A DNA stretch of 64,000 nt from Serripes groenlandicus (GCA_031761405.1 JASEVX010000012.1:21336405-21400404); one strand, 5' to 3'; counted from the stretch's first letter, positions 21,613 to 33,600 are shown. Notes: generated from the sequence alone by a model not told the origin. Made by a program: numbers and translations.

Positions 21613-21850
21613 TTAACGCTTTCCCACATATTGACACTTTTCTGACGTACTCTGCAGCAGACAACGTTTGAAAACATTGTGAACAAAAGTTAGAAATTGC
21701 CTCTAAACGAGCAATTTTCCCCTTTTCCAGAATGTGTTTTCAACTTTTTTCAGTGATAATACCTTCATTTTAAAGAGATTTTCTGTTGTTTTTGTCTAGA
21801 TGTTTCAAAAGTCGTCTGCTGCAGATTTGTTCTATGTGAGAAACTGTTAA
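21613..21850. mobile_element. MITE-A, complete
   Basis: TTAA at 21613-21616 and 21847-21850; ends CGCTTTCCCACATATTGACA and GTTCTATGTGAGAAACTG. Confidence 0.8.
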
Positions 21851-21959
21851 CCAATTAGCTTGCTAAATATCGAAGGAAACCAGTTTGAAAATAATTATGT
21901 AGGACCAGGGGATTATTCGGATTGCCCCAACAGACATAAATAAAAGACATAGACTTTGT

Positions 21960-22275
21960 TTCGTTTCAAATAAATACACAAGATTTACGAACATAGATCA
22001 GTCGGTGTAGCGAACTATCAAACCAAGGATTGTGACTTAGAACCCCAAGTTCGTCCAACATTCTTTCCGAACGTTTGAAAAAAAAGTTAATGCGACACAG
22101 CATCATTCGTCTTCCATGAACTAATAGTTTATATGAGAAAGCAGCCAGTTGAATTGGAAAAGACTGATGTGTGGAAAATTGGCGTGAGAAAGCCAGGAAA
22201 GTCATGTCGTGAATAATGTGATTAAATTGTTGTTTAAAGCGGGCGTCAAACAACCCAAACAATCTTTTAATCAAT
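21960..22275 (+). mobile_element. SINE-A, strongly diverged
   Basis: 'gatcagtcggtgtagcga', 'ccaacattctttccgaacgt', 'tcattcgtcttcca', 'gaaagcagccagttg' and 'caatcttttaatcaatcag' follow SINE-A order on the plus strand. Confidence 0.65.
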
Positions 22276-22339
22276 CAGTACAATAAAACCAAGTATGTTT
22301 CAAAAATCTTTCATGAAAAACCGGTTTACCGGGTTTTCG

Positions 22340-22570
22340 CGCTTTTTCCCTTTCCAATATGCAGACGCATTCTTCTGACGGACCTTCTACAAGCAGAATC
22401 ACCTTTGCAAACAACAATATAGCAAAAGGAGAGTTTGCTCAAAACACGAACCATTTTCTTTATTCTCTCCGATTGTGTTTTCGTTTATAAGAGATGTTTC
22501 CTTACTTTTTGAATAAATGTTTTCAAAGTCTTCTGCTTCAGATTTGGAGGTCTTGTTTGGACAGGGTTAA
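22340..22570. mobile_element. MITE-A, degenerate
   Basis: 'ttccctttccaatatgcagac' at the left and 'tcaaagtcttctgcttcagat' ... 'cagggttaa' at the right. Confidence 0.6.
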
Positions 22571-23022
22571 TGGTCAATGTTTTTAGTACCCCAAATGTTA
22601 CGAGGATATTTTCATTTCACTGTTATCACTGCGTTTCCTGGGTAAAAGGTCACAATTACGCCCAAATATATCCGCTGTCATGCTGATTTACAACCCAAAA
22701 TAGTCCCTAAAGAAAACCTGTGTTTGCGTAGAAATGAGTGTATACCCATCACCAGAATGGTATTGAATATATGACATTGAGTTTAAGTTCATTGTAAATG
22801 TGAACGGTGATTTCTTTGACTAACAACACGAAAAGTTTCGTTTGAAAACCTAGGATCTCATTTGGGATCCTAGGTTTTTTCATTAGACACCGAGAACATA
22901 AGTTTTTCAGGAAAAAACCTGATCTAGAACTCATGACGAGAATGTTTCCATACACCCTTTTTAATTTTATTTTTCCCTTTTATTTGTTTTGCCATTAGTC
23001 TGTCATTTGACTTTGAATAAAC
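22571..23022. other. No gene; small palindrome and a shared segment
   Basis: 22700-22805 resembles 47010-47110 ('tgtttgcgtagaaatgagtgtatacc'). At 22846-22880 AAACCTAGGATC pairs with GATCCTAGGTTT across an eight-base spacer. Confidence 0.5.
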
Positions 23023-23269
23023 TTAACCCTTTCCCTCATACGACAATTCTGGCAGACAGACGACTTTTGAACTTATTTTGTCAAAAAATAGGAAAACTCT
23101 CTATAATTGAATGGATAACCTATGACAAAAAGTGGGAAGGAAAGCATTGTGGCAAAAGGAGAAGAGATTGCACGTTTTGTGCAATTTCTTCTTTTGTCAC
23201 TATGTTTTTCATAAAAGCCGTCTGCTCTGCAGAGGCGTCAGAAAGCGTCTATATGAGGAAAAGGGTTAA
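23023..23269. mobile_element. MITE-A, complete
   Basis: TTAA at 23023-23026 and 23266-23269; ends CCCTTTCCCTCATACGACAA and CTATATGAGGAAAAGGG. Central hairpin 'gattgcacgttttgtgcaat'. Confidence 0.85.
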
Positions 23270-23931
23270 GTGTTATATGTATGTGGTATGATGGGCTAAA
23301 CTTGCCATTTTTTTCCTGAATACAATATATTCTATTATATGCTGTGTAAAGCCCTGACAAGGAGCGAAAATGCTTATCCCCGCAATCCTGAATGCAAATG
23401 ACGGGAATTCAGTTATTCCGTTATTTAAAATATGTAGTTGTGTAAACATAGGACTTAATATTCAAAAAAGGTTCAAGTATTGTCCATGTAAATTGGCAAA
23501 TAACAGAGAGAAGTGGAAGGCAGTATGGTGTGGCCTTATGTCCCCACTGGGGATGAAGAGGATGAGTAAATAAAGTATGTAAATTGACATTGTCGCATTA
23601 ACAATACATAACACAAGTCAGTTTAAATAACAATATATGGAACACTAATCTTGTTATTATTCATCATGCTACATTTCAATTAAACATGGGACAGTACAAG
23701 TAAAAGAGAATTACACAACGAACACATTTACTACTTTACCACATTACCAAACTAATCTCCAGCTGGCAACTTTGAAAAACAAAAAGACAGATAATAAAAA
23801 CCCCTCTTTACTCGGTATTAAGCACTAGGCTTTCCTCAGGAATTACAAAGGCCAACAAACTATGTTGCTTCCACACATCTTTGGACACAATGAACATGTC
23901 TGATATGAGGTCTGACATAAGCTTTGGACAT
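23270..23931. other. No recognisable gene
   Basis: AT-rich; short open frames only. Confidence 0.5.
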
Positions 23932-24211
23932 AACGAGGGCCTTGGCGTGAACGGTAATCTGTTGTAACTAAAAACCTATTTTTAAAACCCTGGTTTAGGG
24001 GCACATATTTTTATATCCCTTTGTAAACAACTGCAAATTTAGGTGCATCATCTGCTCATTGAAAGGACGAGTAATGGCACCTAAATTTCCATTGTGTACC
24101 AAGTAAAAAATGATTTAACGCTTATAAAGACTTTATGGCGAGGGTGTGAATTAACCCTGGTAAAATAAATACCAATTTACCGTTACAACCATTTCACGCC
24201 AAAGCCCTCGA
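23932..24211. mobile_element. MITE-D copy
   Basis: ACGAGGGCCTTGGCGTGAA at the left and TTTCACGCCAAAGCCCTCGA at the right, both flanked by TA. The inner 'taggtgcatcatctgctcat' hairpin is degenerate. Confidence 0.75.
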
Positions 24212-24850
24212 TAAAGGTCTGATATATATCAAAGAAAACATTTATATCATTGGTTTATTGAGTTGAACATATTTGTGGCCCCAAAAATTGAGAGTAAGGG
24301 GTAAATTGTATGTAACGACAACGTCAAAGGTCTTTCTAAACGTCTATCTAACAAATGATGCCATGAGCCGATTATAAAAAAAAAAACCACCCATTTATGA
24401 ATAGGAAAACATCCATTATATATGAACAGTGTGTCTACCGATTGCGTGTCCTAACATACATTCTGCGAACAGTGATGACTCCGGAGAGCCTGTGCAGCTG
24501 CACGATCTCTTCACAGTCTTTCACTGTCAGCCTACTTCGTTTTAGATGCATCTCCTACCAACTATAAACTAGCAAGTGTAGCCCCACAAGTTCACAGGAT
24601 GCCTCCTTTTTATTAACGACCGCAAATACGAAGAATCAATTAGTCCAAAAATCGCCGGGCAGTAGCCTAATATATATCTATCTTTATTTCCCCAATAAAT
24701 GTGTCGAAAACAGTTCCTTACTCTAGGCAAACAAGGATTTTACGACTTTCACACTGGCCCCCGTCATTTACGGTTTTTGGCTTGTACAATGCGATATACT
24801 CCCGTGGACTATTTGGGCGATATATCGGACAATAAATTGATTGATTGTTT
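24212..24850. other. No recognisable gene
   Basis: AT-rich; short open frames only. Confidence 0.45.
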
Positions 24851-24852
24851 AG

Positions 24853-25101
24853 TGTGGTTTTTTTGTGTTTCACTAGCTTTCTCACACACCAGTTATCCAC
24901 ACGACATTCTTTCCAAGCAGCTGGTTTGCTTTTTCCCACATAGACCGTCTTTACCCATTGGTAGAAGACAAATGACGCTTGTCACAGTGACTTTTGTCAA
25001 GGGTCGGAAAAGAATGTGGCCAGAGACTGAATGTTGGTCTCGAACTCACAACCCCTGGATTGACAGCTAGCCGTCGCTACCTACTGAGCTACCTGGGGCT
25101 C
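24853..25101 (-). mobile_element. SINE-A, 3' domain truncated
   Basis: 'gctttctcacacaccagtta', 'atgacgcttgtcacagtg', reversed box B TCTCGAACTCACAACCC and reversed head 'tgagctacctggggct'. Confidence 0.75.
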
Positions 25102-25199
25102 AACCCATGGGGAAAAGTACCTTGTAGCAACACCAGAAATACATCCGCAGCTGACCAACGGACGTGTTAAAAAAATATTAAACAGTCAATACTGCGCGA

Positions 25200-25335
25200 T
25201 CTCCCTCCTCTCTCTCTCTCTCTCATCTCTCTGTCTCTATCATATCTATCTCTCTGTACACTCTCGTCTCTCTCTCTCTCTCTCTCCCTCCCTCTCCCAA
25301 AGAACGGTCGCTATCTAATGTCTTCTCCTCTCTCT

Positions 25336-25374
<39 letters not shown>

Positions 25375-25396
25375 CCCTCTCTCCTCTCCCTCCCTC

Positions 25397-25460
<64 letters not shown>
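25200..25460. repeat. (CT)n microsatellite
   Basis: Long CT/CTC runs in four blocks, interrupted by short unique pieces. Open frames across it on both strands are Ser-Leu or Arg-Glu repeats and not genes. Confidence 0.98.
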
Positions 25461-25569
25461 GAAAAGCAAAGCACTCAAAGTGCTGCCAGTAAGGGGGCTA
25501 ACTGCAATTACGCAATACAAGGATATACCCGCTCATATTTTGTTATCACATACACTTCAAAAGAAGACC

Positions 25570-27010
25570 TTGTTGACGCCGCGTGGAAGCGCGGCGTCAG
25601 TATGGGATAGGTTTTAATTTTGTACCATGAGGTGACGTAATCGAAAAGGGAGCAACCAACAGTATTATTGCTAAGAAAAACTCATGTAATGGGTATTTAA
25701 TAACTTCCCCCTAACTTCCTAGGGCTTACGACTTTTTTTTATAGTTTGGTTTACGACCCGACTCATCAAAGCTCAGAAAAAAGTTTCTGGCGAATGGTTT
25801 TTGGCTATTTACGATATTGAGATCTTTAAATAAATGGGAAATCTTTAAAAAATCAATGATGATTCATTTTAATTACTACATATTACAGTTATAATTCTAG
25901 AAACATGTAAAAACAACGTTAACCCAACTATGCAATAGGCATTGCCGTAACGTGGCCCTTTCTATTATTTGTAAATACAAGCATGTCATCGCTTGGCAAT
26001 AATGTTTATTCTTATTTAATAGACGACAAGGTGTCATCGGTTCCCATAGAGTAATTAAGTTGTCTCTGCTCTTCCTTCCGTTATGAATACTTCGCTGTTT
26101 TCGCGATTTCATTTCTAAAATTCATTGGATTCGTACCCGGTTTTTTCATGTTTCGTTCGAGATGATTGAACGATTCGTACCAACTGGTTTTCCGGCTCAT
26201 TGCTCTTGGAGAACTGACTTGAACCATTGCATTTCTTTTGTTTATTTTTCAGTTTTCTACTGGCATGTTCAAAACGATTAAAGTGACATTACAAACAAAC
26301 GAAACAGACTTAATACTTTCTTGCTATATGTTGAATATACAATGTGAATCATACATATCTTTCTTTTTCGTTTTTAATTACTCGTATTTCTTCTGTTTAT
26401 ATACTCCCCGTTTTTGCTATCATACTTCTGCTAAACTGGAAGGAGAATAGACTTCCACCTCTCCTTCCTAAGCTTGTGTCACACTTAACTTATAACTAGG
26501 GTCAATACAATTTAATATATGTTAATATTTAAGCACCTATGTTTTTTTATCTAATGGATCTAGTTAGAGGATTTAAAACAGTTTATTGGTAAACAAAAAA
26601 TATAATTGAGAAACTTCAGCTTGTATGACACATTATAGTTTGCAGTGAACTGTTACAGCAAACCGTAAACCAAATGGTTTCAGGACTAAACTTGTCATTT
26701 CACGACTAAACTTAACATGCTGAATATCACATAGATCGTAGCATGTAAAACGTTTAAATCCCTACGTCAATATTGACCCTTTCTGCTCTTGGTAACCTTT
26801 TTATATAGGCTATGGTAGCAATATAGCACATCTTGGCCTTCTTGTTTGAAATAAAGGGACATTTAGCCTTCTTGTTCGAAATATGTACATCCTGTCTGCT
26901 TGAACAGGTTATTTAAATGTACTGAACTGCATCTGCTTCCTTTAAGTCATGTTTCAAAAGCATGCGCGCATTTTTGATGATGCTTTGCATCAAAATTCTT
27001 CTTGTTATGT
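25570..27010. repeat. Diverged long duplication, copy 1 (partner 52140-53080)
   Basis: Three collinear shared segments: 25570-25840 with 52140-52560 ('gcggcgtcagtatgggatag', 'gtgacgtaatcgaaaaggga'); 26290-26455 with 52600-52785 ('catacttctgctaaactgga'); 26700-27010 with 52785-53080 ('catgctgaatatcacataga'). The two intervals between them here are absent from the other copy. No coding domain recognised. Confidence 0.8.
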
Positions 27011-28261
27011 CTTTTAATTGAATAATATTTGAGTTGAATGCACAATATTGTATACACAGAATGGGGGTCTTTCGCAAAAACTTTAATTTGACTGGCGATA
27101 TTTCACAGAGATTGTTGCATAGTTTACACACTCATTGATGCATTAATCACAATGCATGCTATATCAAAATCAAAAGAACGCTGCATAACACTGAAAACTA
27201 TATTGAAATTCTAATTAAATATCATAGCAAAAAATAAACAACCTGTATCTACATTTTCCGGTTATTATAATAAAAAAAATGGTGGCATATTTGTTTTACC
27301 TTGTTTGAAATAATGTATATAATACTTCTAAAATTAACATGATTCATTTTATAAACAAAAGAATATTTACACTCTGCTATAATGGAACAATAATGAATGG
27401 TCCGTGCCTGGAGATTATTTTACAGTAAACTATGTTAATACAAAATAATCTAATTTGTAGGGATCAGTATAGCATGGCGTTATACAGTCACAGTCACAGC
27501 TGCCTCAAAACAACTGAACATGTTATTTTTCAATAACATAGTTGAACAAATACATGCACTGATTTTTATTCTTTCAAATTCTCAATAAGTGTTAATATTC
27601 AATGAGCAGGTTGTAGAAGTTGTTGTTCTGAAAGTACTTATAGATCGGTCGGTGGTACTTTTTACTCTGTAGTGTTTTCCACGATACCTAATTTCTATTG
27701 ATATTTATACAGTTCTGGTGATTTTGCACTACGATGCGAATGAATATTGAAATTATAAACATAAGGGCCGTGGCGTGTATGTGTACAGCATTAAATGAAG
27801 GAACAGCTGAATAGCTTATTAGTATATTAAATACAACAAAGATTAACATGAAATGCATGGGTTATATAGAATTATGTTACACTGAGAGGTGTCGCTTTGA
27901 GTGGATACTCTTTCATTCATGAGTTCATCAGACAATATACACAACACTCTCCCCCTTCAAATGTAAAGTCATCAATTCAAATTCAATGTTGAAATCCCAA
28001 TCATAACACACCGGTTGAGCGTAGGCACATACTGCTTTAATTTGTTCCGATTGAGATTAGCCATTAAGTTCCAATGTCCACGATGACCTCAATTAACATA
28101 ATCATTAACATTTATTGCGGTACAAAATCCCAACCTCGGATTTTTTTGAAATCGCAATCGTAATTACACCTACGGAAAGTATGCAGATATTGCTTTATTT
28201 TTTTTTCAGTTTATGAATGACACCCTGAAGAAAGAATGCACATATTGCTTTAATTTGTCTA
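27011..28261. other. No recognisable gene
   Basis: AT-rich, no open frame with recognisable content, no clear repeat. Confidence 0.5.
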
Positions 28262-28690
28262 TGCATGTTGCGTGTGATCAAGTCATGTTAACAGCGTAGA
28301 AATACATTTTATTTGTTAATCATGTAATTCGTATATTTTAACATAACCTTTCTGTCGAGTTCTTTCTTTTGGGTAAGTTCGCATTTCGCCTAGTATGGCA
28401 ATTGGCTCAAACGAGCCACTTGCTAAAAATATTCCAGAGATCCTCCACTTTCATTGACATTATGTACGATATGCAACTACCAAGACATCTCTCTGAACCC
28501 GAGATGGTGTTCAGAAACGGAGAGCTGATATAGAAAAGTCAGATGTGAAGTAATTCAATGCCGATATTGTAAAATTCCAGTCTAGATTCCAGTCTCAAAA
28601 TGATGAGTGTGTCTCCGGATTTCGCCGTCAATATAAATAGGCTCTAACGAGCCCCTTGCTAAAACGGAAACTAATCTATATTCTATTATA
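28262..28690. repeat. Dispersed repeat, copy 1 (partner 45290-45790)
   Basis: Shared blocks include 'tcttttgggtaagt', 'gatcctccactttcattgac', 'caagacatctctctgaaccc' and 'gtgaagtaattcaatgccga'. A 'caattggctcaaacgagcc' motif occurs twice within this copy (28395 and 28640, the second altered). Confidence 0.8.
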
Positions 28691-28819
28691 TATAGAATAT
28701 TATAAAATATACATTTTTTATAGCGTGCCAGACCACTATGTAGCAGACAACTTTAGAACATGTTTTAACTCTATCTAATAATTAAACTTTCATTTATGGA
28801 GTTGTTTACATTTATTCAA

Positions 28820-29072
28820 CCGCATCGGTGGAATAGTGGTAGTGCGACCGCTGCGGATGCGGGAAGCCATTAGTTTGATCCCCGGCTGGTTCATACGAAA
28901 GACTTAAAAATGATAGTAATGGCTGTCCTCCTTAACGCTCAGGATTGCGGGGTTAGCATTACAACTAAGGTGTAAGGATAAATGGACCAGTAATACTTGT
29001 AATTTATCAAGGAAACGCCGTGATATAACATTAAACATTGTTGAAAGCGGTCTAAAGCATCAAACATTCACA
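28820..29072 (+). mobile_element. SINE-C, near full length
   Basis: Head 'cggtggaatagtggtagtgc' with a weakened box B (AGTTTGATCCCC), body 'atagtaatggctgtcctcc', and the 3' domain 'cgccgtgatataac' ... 'attgttgaaagcgg' ending in CATCAAAC. A MITE-A end (29090-29135) follows. Confidence 0.85.
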
Positions 29073-29342
29073 TTTTTTTCAATATTATATTTAAAGTCAT
29101 CTGCTGTAGATTTGGTGTATGTGGGAAAGCGTTAAAACAAACGTTTGAACAGAATGTCTTCGGCCGAGTTGAGATTCGAACTTCCGACCCAATATCGTCT
29201 TTACCGGCTGATTTATTGCGACTAGACTACAATACATTAAGGGAATTTATAGAAGTGCATATAAAGCCGATAATGGCGTGATCTGGGGATCAAGTAATGG
29301 CATTACTGCCAGATTGAAGCTGGCTTTACGCTAATATTCGAA

Positions 29343-29570
29343 TGATTGATTTGGGTTTAACGATCTTTTTAAGATTGCTTCAGTCATTTAACGACGGCCA
29401 GTTCTCCATATACAAGTTGCTCCAATCAATTTGCTGCTTTTCCGCATAAACTGTCAGCCCGTTGGTGAAAGACAAACGTCACAAAGTGTGTTAGCCGAGC
29501 TGGAATTCGTACTCACAGCCTATCGATTGACGACCCACGTCGCTACCGATTGAACTACCGTGACTCGGCC
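29343..29570 (-). mobile_element. SINE-A
   Basis: 'tttaacgacggccagttctcc', 'tgctttccgcataaactg'-like block, reversed box B, and reversed head 'ctaccgattgaactaccg'. Confidence 0.75.
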
Positions 29571-29695
29571 CGCAAAGCTAATATACATAGACATAATACA
29601 CGAGCGGTGCTCGTGGAAAACACACATTAACGTAATTATTACACGAGTTGAAAAGCACCTGCCTCTACAGTCATGCTAATGTTTCAAACTGTATA

Positions 29696-29957
29696 TGAAC
29701 CGTTCCACGAGAAAACCACCATTGAGGACTCTGCGTAAAGTATCGACCCGGATCAGCCTAAGCATGCCGCGCAGGCTAAACCGGACAGACACTTTTCGCC
29801 CCCTGTGAATTGTCTGTGTCAGGAATCATAACTCTAAACCTCTATTCCCCTGAGACGGAATGTGTCGGCCCGGATAGGCTGCGCGGCTGGCGCAGGCTGA
29901 TCTGGTTCGAAACATTACGCAGAGTCCATAATAATGGTTTTCTCGTGGAACGGCTCA
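29696..29957. mobile_element. MITE-B, complete
   Basis: TGAACCGTTCCACGAGAAAA at the left and TCTCGTGGAACGGCTCA at the right (262 bp). TA lies on both sides, consistent with a TA target. Confidence 0.85.
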
Positions 29958-30164
29958 TATGTTGTTTTACAAAAAATCCATTGAACCTCTTTCTGACTAA
30001 TTAGCAGAGCCAGATCAGACTGACTGTGCAGGTGCGCTGACTGATATTGATCATGATCTACACTGTTCCCAAATGCCAAAACGGAGCGCCACTAACATGT
30101 GTTTGATCTTATCGCAGATTTAGACCATGTCGGTAAGCGGTTTTAGTGGTTACATCAATCATAT

Positions 30165-30347
30165 TAAACTATTTCGTTGCCCAAAGGCAATTAAATGCGT
30201 TTACGTAACGAGCTGTTTCTCCTGAAATCGTTATTGTTTGCCACTTAGACATAACATTTTACCAAATTCCCTGTTGAACAAAAATGAAGTGGTCCAATTT
30301 TCAACATGGAAGAGTCGACTTTGTGAAATTCGGCAGTGAAAAACTTC
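30165..30347. mobile_element. MITE-C, degenerate
   Basis: 'caaaggcaattaaatg', half-hairpin 'gagctgtttctcctgaaatc', 'caacatggaagagtcgactt' and a right end 'aaattcggcagtgaaaa'. Confidence 0.6.
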
Positions 30348-30409
30348 AACAAGACCGATTACGTCGATGCAGTAGCTAGGGCTCGTATATATCTGATGAC
30401 TGCCTATTA

Positions 30410-30970
30410 CAGGTCGTTGCAGATTGACCTTCGCGCAAGCCAATCAAATTGTCGCCTACAAAATCGGTAGCTATCAACAGGGGAGAAAACCTATATATTT
30501 ATTTATTTATTTATTGGGGTTTTACGCAGCTTTCAACATAATTTCAGTTATATCACGGCGACAGTTCTCTTATTCATGATCCCTGGGTAAACAAACCAGT
30601 ACTAGGCTAGAAAATGTGCCTTGCTAAAGGGCACTCCACCATGACCGTAGTGCCGCGACTGGGGATCGAACCCGGGACACCCGGTTTCGAAATCCCTGAC
30701 GCTAACCAATCGAATACAGCGGATTCCTAATATATACAAAGCTGTGATGTCTGAGTAGTTCGACTTGATAATCACTATTAGCAAGAGCAGAACTGATCGT
30801 TTATTTTATCATGCGATTTCATTGAATATTGGACAGAAAAAATACGAACACCTGCTCCCGAATATCAAAATGTAAAGGGTCAATTTGAGACTACCTTTTA
30901 TTCGGTACCTTCAAATCCAATATACTCACAAATCAAGTATTTTTGTCTTATTTCAATAGGATTATTATAG
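30410..30970. repeat. Dispersed repeat X, copy 3, split by a SINE-B
   Basis: 'caggggagaaaacc' before and 'gtgatgtctgagta', 'catgcgatttcattgaat', 'acacctgctcccgaatatc' after the SINE at 30497-30727 match the other X copies. Confidence 0.65.
30497..30727 (-). mobile_element. SINE-B inserted in repeat X
   Basis: (TTTA)n tail, 'ggggttttacgcagctttc', 'atcacggcgacagttc', 'gggtaaacaaaccagtacta', reversed box B GGGATCGAACCCG and head end 'gcggattcc'. Flanks share 'tatata' but the target duplication is not certain. Confidence 0.85.
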
Positions 30971-31140
30971 CATCTGCCTCGAGTTTATGACTATCTAATA
31001 AAATAAAAGGAGACGTAAACGTCAATTTCAGACATATATCAAATCCAACATTATTCATGTCTTTAATACATACGCAGAAAGATATATTATATTGGCCACG
31101 ACACGTGAAAACCGACCTTCATAAGTAATGGCATAAATGG

Positions 31141-31316
31141 TCTACACTCGTTCAGCGCCAACGGCAGTATTGAGATGTTTGCAAACAATGAAGATGCAGG
31201 CGGGTCAGCTCACATGAAATCAGCATTGTTTGTCGCTTAAAAATCGAAATATTCCTGAACATGTGTTACATTACCGATTCTGAACATTGAAGAGTTTACT
31301 TTATGCGATTCAGTCA
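31141..31316. mobile_element. MITE-C, hairpin partly deleted
   Basis: 'cgttcagcgccaacggcagt' at the left, shortened centre 'ggcgggtcagctcacatgaa', and 'cattgaagagtttac' at the right. The TTAA is lost. Confidence 0.6.
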
Positions 31317-31459
31317 AGGTTTTTTTTTGTTATACTCTAGCACTGGTTCTTTTCTTGCGAGGTTTTTAGTTCGACTAGATGGCAAAATGTATGCTCCATG
31401 TAAGAAACGTAGTAAATGGTGTCTTTGACAAGGTAGCGAACAGCGTAGATATATAGATA

Positions 31460-31629
31460 TGAGCCGTTCCACGAGAAAACCAACATTATGGACTCTGCGT
31501 AATGTATCGACCCAGATCAGCAATCCGCGCAGGCTAATCCGGGCCGACACATTCCGTCTCAGAGGGATAGAGGTATAGAGTAACGAGTCTTGAAACAGAA
31601 CAGAAATGCCGAAGGAGGCGAAACGTGTC
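31460..31629. mobile_element. MITE-B, right third missing
   Basis: TGAGCCGTTCCACGAGAAAA through 'gaggcgaaacgtgtc', then stops. Confidence 0.8.
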
Positions 31630-31799
31630 TCGTTAGCTGAAGTACCTTTATTTGTTCATGTATAGTCAAAACCTGTGCTAAAGACCACCTTGGAATAGAG
31701 ATTCCCTGTCTATACTAACAACACTTTTAGTTTCCCAATTACTCATTTTCCGCATAAATGACCCTGTAATTAAGACGACCTGTGAACAAATACAGTGAT

Positions 31800-32115
31800 G
31801 AGCGGGATCTTGACTTTGGGATTTTTCCACACAAACTGCGCGAGTATACTGGTTAACCCTTTCCCTCATATAGACGCTTTCTGACGGCCTCTGCAGCAGA
31901 CGGCTTTTTGAAAACATAGAAACAAAAGAAGAAATTGCACAAAACGTGCAATTTCTCCTTTTGTCACAATGTTTTCCACTTTTAGTTATAGGTTATCCAT
32001 TCAATTATAGAGATTTTCCATTATTTGACAAAATATGTTCAAAGTCGTCTGCTGCAGAATTGTCGTATGAGGGAAAGGGTTAAGTCTCCAGGAAGCAGAC
32101 ATCGAGCGTGATTAA
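31800..32115 (+). mobile_element. SINE-D copy split by a MITE-A
   Basis: Left piece 'gcgggatcttgactttgg' to 'gcgcgagtatactggttaa' (31800-31856) and right piece 'ttaagtctccaggaagcaga' (32080-32115) are adjacent in the uninterrupted SINE-D at 32965-33136. The head lies outside or is lost. Confidence 0.8.
31853..32083. mobile_element. MITE-A, complete, with verifiable TTAA duplication
   Basis: TTAA at 31853-31856 and 32080-32083 bracket 223 bp. Ends CCCTTTCCCTCATATAGACG and GTCGTATGAGGGAAAGGG. The central hairpin arms (GAAATTGCACAAAACGTGCA region) extend outward through 'gaaaacat..acaaaag'. The host SINE has one TTAA at this point in its other copy (33090-33093). Confidence 0.95.
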
Positions 32116-32960
32116 TATAAGCTAAACACTATTGTTGTGTTCCCATGGGTGGTCTTTATACACAGGTTCCAATGTAGTTGCGTGATACTGTAGAAGTGTG
32201 TGTAGGATACATAAATAATGACATGCTATTATCATACACTAATAGACCAATCTTGTCTATGGAACGTGCCTTTTCTGAGATAGACCATCCTTCCGCATTC
32301 TAAACGGAGGTTCTATTAAAACACCTCCTTCTTTATCTCCGTATGCCGCATGCGATTTTTACATGATAAATTACTGACTGACATGATTACTGTTGTATTT
32401 TTTGTAAACAAATCTTAAAAAGCTGGCAGCAATTCAACAGTTTCTTTACCTTGTGGTAGTTAAATACATCTATTACAGAAAAAGTATAAATAATGCTGTT
32501 AAGGTTTGTACTTTTTCAAGTTTGCTTTTTATTGCCATGTATATATATTACCTCCGTTTACCTATATAATGTATTGGTTTTTATACCTTTTAAGCGCTAG
32601 TATGCCTTTAACCACACCGCATATTGACACATTGTCCGAGGGACAAACGAAAACCTGAACGGTTATGCCACATAATTGTTATCAAATGCCGAGGTTGACG
32701 CCAGTAAGCTTCAGGGACATCAATTTAGACAGAGATAAACTATTTCTTTATGGGGACCAGAAATGAAAATGTCTGGTGACGTTTTAGGAATTCACATGCC
32801 CCCAATTTCTCTAATAGAAGAAAATCAAAGTATTGCTTTACATCATATAAATACGCTATACAGCCGACAGTCATCATTTCTCAACTAAAGGTCAGATTCG
32901 TCAATACTGTCGAATCGCAATAATTCATCCGGGAACGACAAAAAGGGCTACCAATCAAGT
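32116..32960. other. No recognisable gene
   Basis: AT-rich; no domain or repeat recognised. Confidence 0.5.
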
Positions 32961-32964
32961 GGAA

Positions 32965-33136
32965 AACAGTGGAAGTCGGTAGTGAAGTGGTAGAGCGTCG
33001 GGCTCTCGTACCAAAGTTCCCGGTTCGAATCCCGTAATGAGAGGGTTTCTGCTTTTGGAATGTGTCCATACATACCGCGCGAGTACTGGTTAAGTCTCCA
33101 GGAAAAAGACATCGAGCGTGATTAATAGAAGCTAAA
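32965..33136 (+). mobile_element. SINE-D, uninterrupted copy
   Basis: tRNA-like head with 'agtggtagagcgtcgg' and box B GGTTCGAATCCCG, then 'gagggtttctgcttttgg', 'gcgcgagtactggttaagtc' and 'gacatcgagcgtgattaata'. It does not carry the 3' domain shared by SINE-A, -B and -C. Confidence 0.7.
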
Positions 33137-33334
33137 AGCTTGTTTCGCAATCGATGTATAATAAATAAGGCTGGACTAAAAGTTAGACGAATAAAATGTC
33201 GTGAGTTTGAAACCCGGATAGGCCATAAATTTATGAAAGGTATTGTCACTAGCTTCATTCGTACTTGTAACTTACCCAAGAAAAGCCCTGACATGACTGA
33301 AACACATTCGGAATACCTCGGTGATGAATGCTTC

Positions 33335-33512
33335 TTTGTTTTTGTATGGAGTCTTACGCAGCTTTCAACATTGTTTCAGTCCAATCGGAACTTCTCGGGT
33401 AATTCCGTAATCCTTCATCATCATGCTGATGAAGGATTACGGAATTACCCGAGAAGTTCCGATTGGACTGAAACAATGTTGAAAGCTGCGTAAGACTCCA
33501 TACAAAAACAAA
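33335..33512. repeat. 178-bp palindrome with arms of ~89 bases
   Basis: The two halves are reverse complements, with one mismatched pair near the centre (33421/33426). Each arm contains a SINE-type 3' domain (TTACGCAGCTTTCAACATTG). Identical peptides are therefore encoded on both strands. It is flanked on the right by a MITE-A central hairpin (33517-33600). Confidence 0.95.
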
Positions 33513-33600
33513 CTCAAGTGGAAAACATTGTGGCAAAAGGAGAAATTGCACGTTTTGTGCAATTTCTTCTTTTGTCACTATGTTTTCAAAAGTCATCTAA

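Noticed and set aside
25311..25617. Ser-Leu and Arg-Glu repeat open frames
   Set aside because: Translated (CT)n microsatellite.
33140..33596. Open frames on both strands encoding the same ~50-residue peptide
   Set aside because: A direct consequence of the 178-bp palindrome, not of two genes.
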